Assembly: GCA_027946365.1 (NCBI GenBank)
Contig: JAPEUQ010000001.1
Coordinates: forward strand, 372,001 to 436,000
Direction of reading: 5' to 3'
Origin: Kalmusia sp. IMI 367209
Lineage: Eukaryota > Ascomycota > Dothideomycetes > Pleosporales > Didymosphaeriaceae
DNA: 64,000 bases
The position numbers and the translations under genes are program-made. The notes beneath the pieces were generated by a model. The model ran no database searches, was not told where the DNA came from, and saw only the letters and a list, made by a program, of their open reading frames with translations. Every line of letters begins with the position of its first letter. Position 1 is the first letter of the stretch. Shown here one piece after another: positions 57,136 through 64,000 of this stretch.

Positions 57136-57546
57136 ATGCAATTCATTCTCTCCATTGCAATACTCCTCGCTTCCGCCCTCGCCGCTCCTACCTTCACACT
57201 GCCCAAAAGAACTGGCTTCCTTCCTTTCACCTACTCTGTCTCCAACGACGTCAGCGGCGCACATGCTAGCGCCACCTTCTTCACAGATGGTCACGTGCGC
57301 CGTTTTCGTGATCAATTTGCGAACACGGCTCTTAACCGCAACGGCGCTATCATAGCAACCAGCGCCCAATCTCTTTCACACCTACCTGCTGGTATCGCGT
57401 GCCAGGTCTACAACGCAGGAGGCCAGGACACAATCGGAGAGTTTACTGAGACGAACACATACTTGGATTTGGATGGGCAGCCGAAGGCTGTTGAGACAGA
57501 TGTTACAGATTTCTTGATAAAATGTGATATTTATGTGGTGAATTGA
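57136..57546 (+). CDS. Small secreted protein, 136 residues
   Basis: The ATG at 57136 gives a clear signal peptide (MQFILSIAILLASALAAP), followed by TFTLPKR with a possible Kex2-type Lys-Arg site. The mature part (about 110 residues) is beta-rich in appearance, with two cysteines (AGIACQVYN and LIKCDIYVVN) that could form one disulphide. An upstream in-frame ATG (57091) would destroy the signal, so the downstream start is preferred. No family is recognised. The layout (signal, short propeptide, single domain with a paired cysteine) is common among fungal small secreted proteins of unknown function. Confidence 0.72.
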   Translation: MQFILSIAILLASALAAPTFTLPKRTGFLPFTYSVSNDVSGAHASATFFTDGHVRRFRDQFANTALNRNGAIIATSAQSLSHLPAGIACQVYNAGGQDTIGEFTETNTYLDLDGQPKAVETDVTDFLIKCDIYVVN

Positions 57547-57916
57547 AGAAAGTAGGAAAATTTTGGAAACAGTGGCAGTCACGTTGCATGACGAGGGGTT
57601 TGTTTTGGCATAAGTAAGCAAATTTGGATACAAAATGATGTCCTTCAATTTCATTCCTTGCTACTTAAAAATTCGAACGTCTACATTCCAGCTCTTCGCT
57701 TTGATATGCAGTCTACCTGGTGCATCTGTTTGCACGGTGCGATTATTCCCTTTGGGGTATATTATTGGCAATTGGATCCGTTTTAAGTTTAGCCTAGTCT
57801 TAGTTTCTTGGCTATACACCTAGCACACCTAGCTCGTCAATTGATGAGCCTACGACCTATGGAAGCACCGTCGATTTCTCGTCCTGAGCAAACATAGTCC
57901 TTGTTCTCAATCTTTG
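57547..57916. other. Intergenic stretch
   Basis: 370 bases between two rightward genes. Nothing recognised beyond AT-rich 3' flank. Confidence 0.4.
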
Positions 57917-60058
57917 ATGTCTGAAAGCTCTCAGCCCCGTGGGCGAAGGTCGCTTACTTCTAAAGGCTCCCGCCCTTGCGATGCGTGCCGGCGGCGGAAG
58001 ACTCGCTGCATTCTGGAGACTGGCCAGCAAAAGTGCAATGTCTGTCGGCATCGGCAAAGCGAATGCACCTTTGTCGAGCATCCCCCAAAGCGTTCATTGC
58101 CCGCATTTACAGAGTCTAGAGATGCCAGTCTTCCGCATGTCGCTCAAGCACCGTCGCCTCATCACGTTCTCAGTCCAGGCTATGATGCCAGCCCTACCGC
58201 TACGTTGAATGCTAACGTGCTATTAAACGGCGCGGATACGCGAAATGATAAGGAAAGGGCAAACGAAAATTGGGAGCAGTCTCTTGGGATAAACCCATCC
58301 AAGTTCGCGGAGTTGTATGGCCTTGGGAGCGATATGGAGCCTATCCTTATGGTCTGTGACCTAAAAATTACCGTGGCATCGACGCTGAATCTGATAGCGA
58401 CATCGGCCCTATACTGGCATAAGCAACGAGTATACATTACCAACACACTCGATACGTCGCGTTCTCCAACACGACCAGAGTGTCGATTTTCCGGTGACAT
58501 TTCACATGGCAAGTGTTATGAATCCCCTACGTGGATATTGGTTAATAGAACAAAGGGAGATGATACGAGATCAGTCCTTTTCGATGGAACTTATGACGCT
58601 GTAGATGCTATCGAGGCTTGTGTCAAACCTCATGGGTCTAAGCTACTGCGACTGTTTTGGAAGATCGTTCACACTTCGTATCCCATCATCTACAAAGACG
58701 GGTTCAATGAAAGTTATGCCAAGTCATACCGCTGCATTGATGCAGCACTTCTTGGAGCTGTTTATCTGAATGCGATCAACTGGTGGTTTTATGATTCCCA
58801 CCTATCAAATCAGCCTGCCATTGACGTGGCCACATTACGAAAACTGACACTGCAGAGCATCCAAAACTCCTATCATCGACCACGCTTGTCATCCATTGAA
58901 GCGGCTCTACTACTTCTACAATGCAAACCCGAAGACCCACTGAATCCTGATCACACCTTTGCATGGGGTTTGACTGCGCAGGCCTTATCCGTAGGGCAAG
59001 CCTGTGGACTGCACCTGGACGCTTCAGATTGGACGATTCCAAGATGGGAACAAGCCTTACGGAAGCGACTCAGCTGGGCTATTTACATGCAGGATGTGTG
59101 GACCGCCCTTGCGCATGGTCGACCTACTCATATCACTAACGAAGATTGGGGCGTCGCAGCGCTCGCTGAAGCGGACTTTGATGACGCGGACGATGCAAAG
59201 ATGGAAGGAGAACTGATTCTGCATCTACACTCCTTGACGAAGATCTTGCACACCGTTCTCAAAACTTTTTACACTGTAAAATCGACGAGTCAGCAGGATA
59301 CTTTGAAGCTCAACGCAGAGGCGCAACCTATTATTCGTTTACTTGAGCAGTGGCAGTCATTGCTGCCGCCTTCACTGGCCATGTCGAATTTGCCACCAAG
59401 AGAATTGTGTGCTAATGGTGAGTTTGCTACCAAATCTACTTGCAAAATCTACCAACGCTCTCTGCTCATCACTTGGTCAGGAAACATTCATCTCGCTTAT
59501 TTTGGCGTAAAAATCAACGTACTTAGGCGGCTGGTGCGATCTACTGCACTTGCTCCACTCTGTCTGGACATACAAGTCTTAAGCACGATTAGAGCTCAAG
59601 CGCACGAAACCGCCCAACAGGCTACGTCATTTGTAGCGTCACTGCGACTCGAACATCTAGACAGTTTCTGGTATTTCGCCGCACCATATTTGTTCTCCGT
59701 GATCGGGTCATTTCTCACGCTTCTTCTGGTCACTAGCTTGACACCAGCGGAGCGCGATCATTGGCGCGAATCGTTGAGATCCTATCTCTGGACATTACGT
59801 GTGATGAGCAAATCGAATGAGCCAATCCGATATGCTGTCAATCGTCTGGAAGGTGCCATTCTCCGAGGTCTAGAACATGCATTGGTCTTCACTGTTGAGG
59901 GCACATCGCCTGTCGCTTTCGAGGCTACTCCTGGTCAATTTGCCCCAGATCTTGATGGCTTTGGGTTCGGTTTCGGATTCACCAGCACGGATGGATTGAA
60001 CCTCAATGAAATGGACTTAGATGCTTTCGATTTCTTGAGCAATGCTACGCTTGCTTGA
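57917..60058 (+). CDS. Zn2Cys6 transcription factor, Dal81/TamA-like zinc cluster
   Basis: Exon 1 (57917-59417) and exon 2 (59481-60058) flank an in-phase 63 nt intron with donor GTGAGT and acceptor GGTCAG, giving 692 residues. Splicing restores ANGNIHLAYFGVKIN, a segment typical of the family; reading through would insert 21 unusual residues. The zinc cluster is Cys21-x2-Cys24-x6-Cys31-x8-Cys40-x2-Cys43-x6-Cys50, with the long third spacing found in the Dal81/TamA group, followed by TFVEHPPKR. The middle region contains LRLFWKIVHTSYPIIYKDGF, QACGLHLDASDWTIPRWE and RKRLSWAIYMQDVWTALAHGRP, the fungal_trans core. The acidic, Phe/Gly-rich C-terminus may activate transcription. It lies next to the GH32 and sugar transporter genes, so control of that pair is a reasonable inference; family relatives regulate nitrogen or carbon source use. 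Confidence 0.88.
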   Translation: MSESSQPRGRRSLTSKGSRPCDACRRRKTRCILETGQQKCNVCRHRQSECTFVEHPPKRSLPAFTESRDASLPHVAQAPSPHHVLSPGYDASPTATLNANVLLNGADTRNDKERANENWEQSLGINPSKFAELYGLGSDMEPILMVCDLKITVASTLNLIATSALYWHKQRVYITNTLDTSRSPTRPECRFSGDISHGKCYESPTWILVNRTKGDDTRSVLFDGTYDAVDAIEACVKPHGSKLLRLFWKIVHTSYPIIYKDGFNESYAKSYRCIDAALLGAVYLNAINWWFYDSHLSNQPAIDVATLRKLTLQSIQNSYHRPRLSSIEAALLLLQCKPEDPLNPDHTFAWGLTAQALSVGQACGLHLDASDWTIPRWEQALRKRLSWAIYMQDVWTALAHGRPTHITNEDWGVAALAEADFDDADDAKMEGELILHLHSLTKILHTVLKTFYTVKSTSQQDTLKLNAEAQPIIRLLEQWQSLLPPSLAMSNLPPRELCANGEFATKSTCKIYQRSLLITWSGNIHLAYFGVKINVLRRLVRSTALAPLCLDIQVLSTIRAQAHETAQQATSFVASLRLEHLDSFWYFAAPYLFSVIGSFLTLLLVTSLTPAERDHWRESLRSYLWTLRVMSKSNEPIRYAVNRLEGAILRGLEHALVFTVEGTSPVAFEATPGQFAPDLDGFGFGFGFTSTDGLNLNEMDLDAFDFLSNATLA

Positions 60059-60125
60059 CTTACCTACATGATTCGAGCCTGTGCAACCAGAGGTAGAATC
60101 TAAAATTTACAATGATGACAGCTCC

Positions 60126-61712
60126 CTAGCTTGTGCGACTTCGTAGACACATGTTCGCCAATTCTAGATACCCGTCTTCTACAAACACCCCCAACGGCTG
60201 CGCATCTTTCCACAGCTTATCATTCTGCAGCGATCCATTCCCTCCCTCACGGCCACAGCCATCGATTCCAGAAATCGTCTGTATTTGGCTCTCCCGCGTA
60301 ATCGGAGACAGCCGATGACTGATGGACTTTCCACCAATGAAAATCTCCAGTACATCATTTGAGACAGTAACAAGAATGCTATCTCGAATATTTAAAAGGT
60401 GACGTGCGATCTCGGGGCCGTCGACTTCCCGAGGCAGATGCATGTTGTATTGATCCGCCCAGAAGTCGTCCAAGGGCGCAGGATATCGTGCCAGCACAAG
60501 CTCAAAAAGATCCGGAGTAGAGGGCATAAAACTGAGCCTGTGTCCGTCCATATTTCCAGTAGTTCGAAATAGAAGACCGAACGACGCGGCATCGTGGGAG
60601 ATGATGTTGAACTCAAAATGGTACTCCTCTGGAATCTCCCCAAACGCGGAAAAAAACTCAATTTTGGTTTGACCAACACTTTTTATCGCTAGCGTCGAAG
60701 GCAGTGAGATTTCACACCTTGGGGAGAATGTGGCGTTCAAAAATTCAGAACACGGACGCACGATCAAGTGACCGCTCTCATCGGCAGTAATCTCCCTCGG
60801 CACGCCCATGTCACCACCCCAAGACCACTGTCCATCAAGCTTATCGGCTACCCACCCGAAGTATATTCTAGTGTTGGGATCAGCAGCTTTGGGGCACGAT
60901 TTTGCCGCGTACCATCTTCGCGCGTCGAAACGTCCTCCAGAAGATAAATGAGGCGTCTTGAATGGTCCTCGCGGTGAATCGGCTATTCTGTATACTGTCC
61001 CAGCATTCGGAGCGTGGAAACGCGAGTACACAAGATACCATTTTCCGTTGGGCAAAGAAAAGATCTCTGGACACTCTGGGCAGAACATGTCATTGGGCGC
61101 ATATAGAGGTTCCGGTTCGATCGTCCAAGCTTCAAGATTAGGCGATGTGAGCAATGCTAGACAGCCTCGCGTCCAGAAAGGCCCTTCCCTCAGTCTTGTC
61201 GCGACGAGCATCCAGAAACGATTTTCCGATTCCTGCCACGAAACATGAGCGTCTCGAAAGTCGATGTCTTCGAAGCGTGACATGTCGCCGGAGATGCTGA
61301 TGGCTGAAGGCGATTTAGTGAACCGAGAACCCTTCCTGTCATTGGATCGCGCATGCAGTATGACTTGTTTTCCCCCTTGCAACAAGTTGTATCCGGTGTA
61401 GAAGATGTGCATGTTCCCATCTAGGCCGATGATTGCGGATCCAGTCCATGCGCCATCGGGATCAGAACTGTCGCGGGTTTTGCCTGGAAGCAATGCGTCA
61501 ATCTCGTCCCGCTGCCAATTGACGAGATCGCTTGAGCGTAAACGCGACCATGAAGATCGGAGTCGTGGCGGATGTCGAATTGTGTTTGGTGGCGTACTGA
61601 GATGGAAGACATGGTACTCATCATCGACAAGAATTGGAATCGCATCAGCTGCAGCTTGACATTGAGAAGGCCTGCGGTATAGTGCTGGTGTGGGTGTTGT
61701 TTTCGAAGGCAT
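60126..61712 (-). CDS. Glycoside hydrolase family 32-type enzyme (fructan/sucrose-active), intracellular form
   Basis: A single exon encodes 528 residues with a five-bladed propeller and a C-terminal beta-sandwich. Expected active-site points are Asp23 in AADAIPILVDDEYHVF (nucleophile position of the GDxxPF/Y-type members), RDAHV at 153-157 in place of the usual RDP, and Glu213 in CPECPEIF, the EC acid/base motif. WTGSAIIG also fits. No signal peptide is present, in contrast to most fungal invertases and inulinases, so the enzyme likely works in the cytosol on an imported oligosaccharide. The altered RDP to RDA motif may change substrate choice. It is only 67 bases from the 3' end of the regulator gene and diverges from a sugar transporter, which together suggest import followed by hydrolysis. 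GH43/GH68-like relatives cannot be fully excluded. Confidence 0.8.
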   Translation of the reverse strand: MPSKTTPTPALYRRPSQCQAAADAIPILVDDEYHVFHLSTPPNTIRHPPRLRSSWSRLRSSDLVNWQRDEIDALLPGKTRDSSDPDGAWTGSAIIGLDGNMHIFYTGYNLLQGGKQVILHARSNDRKGSRFTKSPSAISISGDMSRFEDIDFRDAHVSWQESENRFWMLVATRLREGPFWTRGCLALLTSPNLEAWTIEPEPLYAPNDMFCPECPEIFSLPNGKWYLVYSRFHAPNAGTVYRIADSPRGPFKTPHLSSGGRFDARRWYAAKSCPKAADPNTRIYFGWVADKLDGQWSWGGDMGVPREITADESGHLIVRPCSEFLNATFSPRCEISLPSTLAIKSVGQTKIEFFSAFGEIPEEYHFEFNIISHDAASFGLLFRTTGNMDGHRLSFMPSTPDLFELVLARYPAPLDDFWADQYNMHLPREVDGPEIARHLLNIRDSILVTVSNDVLEIFIGGKSISHRLSPITRESQIQTISGIDGCGREGGNGSLQNDKLWKDAQPLGVFVEDGYLELANMCLRSRTS

Positions 61713-62217
61713 ATTCTATGTCAAGATCACAGACTAGATGAGATGTTCGGTGGCGGCTATGATTCTTACTTGCGACAGGCGGAGCATACCCGGCTTTATG
61801 AGTAGATCAGGCGGCGTTGCCGACTTTCTGGACATTCACTTGTCCCCACATGGCTTATCCACGTTCGAAATTGACCTTGAGCACGCGGCGGTGGTGTGCA
61901 CTACTGAGATTCCCTCTACGCCGGCCGGCCGTTCTCTCGGTCCTGTCATGCCGGCCGCAGAAACACGGCCGGCCGACCGGCGAACGTCTAGCCTCCTACG
62001 CTATCCCTCTAACGTCCCAACTAATGACATTCTCCACAGATGTCGTTGAGATGGAAATGAGATGCATGGGGCTCCACACTTTGTCGCGTGGTCCTCCGCA
62101 TCTTCATGCAGGGAATATAAATATGCCTTAGTCCATGTCCGTTCTCTCGGGATCACCAAACGGTTCCTTGAGCGATCAGTCACTCGTTCTTTAACAATAG
62201 TAGACTCGCCACTAACC
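61713..62217. promoter_or_regulatory. Bidirectional promoter of the GH32 and sugar transporter genes with clustered CCGGCC palindromes
   Basis: 505 bases lie between the two divergent ATGs. Within 61919-61982 are three palindromic GC blocks: CGCCGGCCGGCCG (61919-61931), GCCGGC (around 61950-61956) and ACGGCCGGCCGACCGGCG (about 61965-61982). They supply multiple CGG/CCG half-sites, the triplet recognised by Zn2Cys6 proteins. The flanking sequence is not unusually GC-rich. This fits an operator region for a zinc-cluster regulator such as the one at 57917 (inference). Confidence 0.55.
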
Positions 62218-63926
62218 ATGCCGAAGCTTCAATATCCGTATATTTGGGCATTTTGCGCTTTTGCTGCCCTCGGTGCATGTCAATATGGCTATGATGGTAC
62301 GTAATACTAGTAAACACTACCTATACTAGGATGACACTGATCTACGTCCAGGTGTTTACTTCTCGGGCATCCAAGCTATGTCGACGTTCGTGCAGCATTT
62401 TGGTGACCGACAATTGGACGGTACATATGCAATATCGGCATCCGACCTCTCGATCATGAGTTCGATGATCAACGTAGGAGAGCTGGTCGGCTCACTAGGC
62501 GCTGCACCTGTAAACGACTTCTTCGGCAGGAAGGGTGCCTTCTTCATCGCAGCTGTCGTTGCGCTCCTCGGCACTGTACTTCAGGTCATCACGGATCACG
62601 ACCAACGGATCATCATTGGTGGACGAGTGATTCTAGGCTTGGGCGTCGGTATCTTTTCATCTACGAGTCCGCTATACATCGGCGTTAGTGTCAACCAGAG
62701 CGCGGTAACAGCTACGTATAACTGACACAGAATTATAGGAGATTGCTCCCACTGCTATTCGAGGCCCTCTACTCGGCTGCTGGCAACTCGTTCTCTCCGT
62801 CTCTCAGATCATAGCTGCTGTCATCAATCGTGGTACAGAGTCTCTGACATCCACAGCCTCCTATCGTGTTCCTACCGCTGTTCAAATCATCTTTCCTCTC
62901 CTTGTCCTCCTTTTCCTCTACTGGGTGCCTGAGTCTCCTCGCTGGCTCATGCGCCACGACAAAGCACAGCGCTGCGAATCAGCTCTCCGTCTCCTTCGCA
63001 AAGACGATAGATCATACACTCCTGATGCCGACATGATCAGTATCCAAGCCAGCATCGAACACGAAGCTGAGTTGTCTGCAAAGTCAACATGGATGGATCT
63101 CTTGACCGACCCAATCGAGCGTCGCAAAGTCATCTTCAGCGCCGGAGCACTTGTAGCACAACAGATCAACGGTATTCAATGGTTTTACTACTTTGGTACG
63201 GTCTTCAGCCAGGCGATCGGGCTTGATGATCCATTCCTCATGACCATTATCGTCTTCGTCATTCAGGTCGTCACTGTCTTTGTAGCGGTGTTATGTGCGA
63301 ACAAGATTCCGAGACGTCCACTATTGCTATCAACGACCCTAGTCATGATGGTGAGCATCTTCATTGTGGGATGTTTGGGAATACCCGGAGGAGAGGTTAG
63401 CGGTACGAGTGGCAAGGTCATCATCAGCTTTGTCATTATTGAGATCACTGCTTTCAATTTCGCATGGGGACCTCTGGGATGGACAATCGTAAGTTTAGAA
63501 CCTCTTTTCCAGGCGTATCATTGGTCCATGAGATAATGCTGACATTCTCGTTTTAAGGCTTCCGAAATGGCCGTTGGCCGCAATCGCAACAAGATCTATG
63601 CTATTGCAGTAGCTTGTTTCTGGGTCACAGTATGGGTCACCGTTTTCACGTTGCCTTATCTCTACTACTCAGCTAATTTGGGCCCGAAAACGGGGTTTGT
63701 CTATACGGGATTGTGTTTTATCACGTTGACTTATGTGTGGTTTTGCGTCGGCGAAGTGACAGGCCGCAGTATGGAGGAAATAGAAGGCTTCTTCAGGGAC
63801 GGGGTGCCAGCACGTCAATGGAGTAGACAGCCGAGGGTTGCGGGTTTTGGAAGAGACGTCAACGTGGAGGCTAGCGAGAAAGAAAAAGAGGCATTGGGAA
63901 TTCAGAAGGAGAGGGACGAGGTTTGA
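62218..63926 (+). CDS. MFS sugar transporter (hexose/oligosaccharide porter)
   Basis: Four exons (62218-62296, 62352-62683, 62739-63488, 63558-63926) with introns of 55, 55 and 69 nt encode 509 residues. Exon joins give YGYDGVYFSGI, SPLYIGEIAPTAIRGPLLG and GPLGWTIASEMAVGRNRNKI, all standard sugar-porter positions. Other signatures are NDFFGRKGAFF in loop 2-3, GRVILGLGVG in span 4, PESPRWLMRHDKAQ after span 6, and QQINGIQWFYYFG in span 7. The second intron has a less usual donor (GTTAGT). A short acidic C-terminal tail follows. It is a plasma-membrane proton:sugar symporter by family; pairing with a cytosolic GH32 suggests uptake of sucrose or short fructans. Confidence 0.92.
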
Positions 63927-64000
63927 GCTGAAGTCCTAGATATGTTCATCTCACTAATATAGAATGCATTTTCATAATCATGTTCGTTACGTGGCTGATA

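Noticed and set aside
61738..62131. Two overlapping plus-strand frames of ~104 codons
   Set aside because: Located in the divergent promoter between the GH32 and porter genes, with no protein-family features.

Overview
The window reads as nuclear DNA of a filamentous ascomycete (Pezizomycotina, most likely a Dothideomycete; class-level placement is inference). Supporting signs are many genes split by 45-110 nt GT-AG introns with CTRAY-type branch sites, three Zn2Cys6 regulators, major-facilitator sugar and anion transporters, a Rua1-type regulator, a CBM18 chitin-binding protein, a fungal secreted phospholipase A2 and a GH32 fructosidase. I saw no rRNA, recognisable tRNA, CRISPR array, bacterial-type operon or intact transposon. 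Exon borders were worked out by hand from splice signals and frame continuity, not from transcripts.

Left part (0-31.9 kb): a HAD/terpene-cyclase fusion protein of the drimane-synthase type (475-2100), a vacuolar-type Ca2+/H+ exchanger, a zinc-binding quinone-reductase-like dehydrogenase, a secreted polysaccharide deacetylase, a Zn2Cys6 regulator facing a cysteine hydrolase whose N-terminus is frameshifted, a CaaX-terminated low-complexity protein, a four-exon membrane protein, a sugar transporter, a second Zn2Cys6 regulator with a 394 nt intron inside its zinc cluster, a family III CoA-transferase, a gamma-glutamylcyclotransferase-like protein and a single-pass membrane protein with a repetitive beta-rich outer domain.

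Middle (31.9-46 kb): a 3.9 kb stretch without convincing coding sequence leads into a Rua1-type transcription factor with a 22-nt-scale first coding exon, then an F-box/ankyrin-like protein, an allantoate-permease-type transporter and a secreted phospholipase A2.

Right part: 46.3-57.6 kb is dominated by predicted secreted or poorly conserved proteins (a CBM18 protein, two cysteine-containing lineage-specific secreted proteins, a dibasic-site-rich secreted protein with a one-base frameshift, an F-box gene with an in-frame TAA, and a 136-residue secreted protein). It looks like a fast-evolving, partly decaying accessory island. The last 6 kb (57.9-63.9 kb) form a compact apparent sugar-use cluster: a Dal81/TamA-like regulator, a GH32 enzyme and a sugar transporter. 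The last two are transcribed divergently from a 505 bp promoter carrying three clustered CCGGCC-type palindromes.

The strongest items for follow-up are the HAD-terpene cyclase, the palindrome-bearing GH32/transporter promoter, and the three broken reading frames (near 11.78, 52.82 and 55.82 kb), which are either real gene decay or consensus errors.
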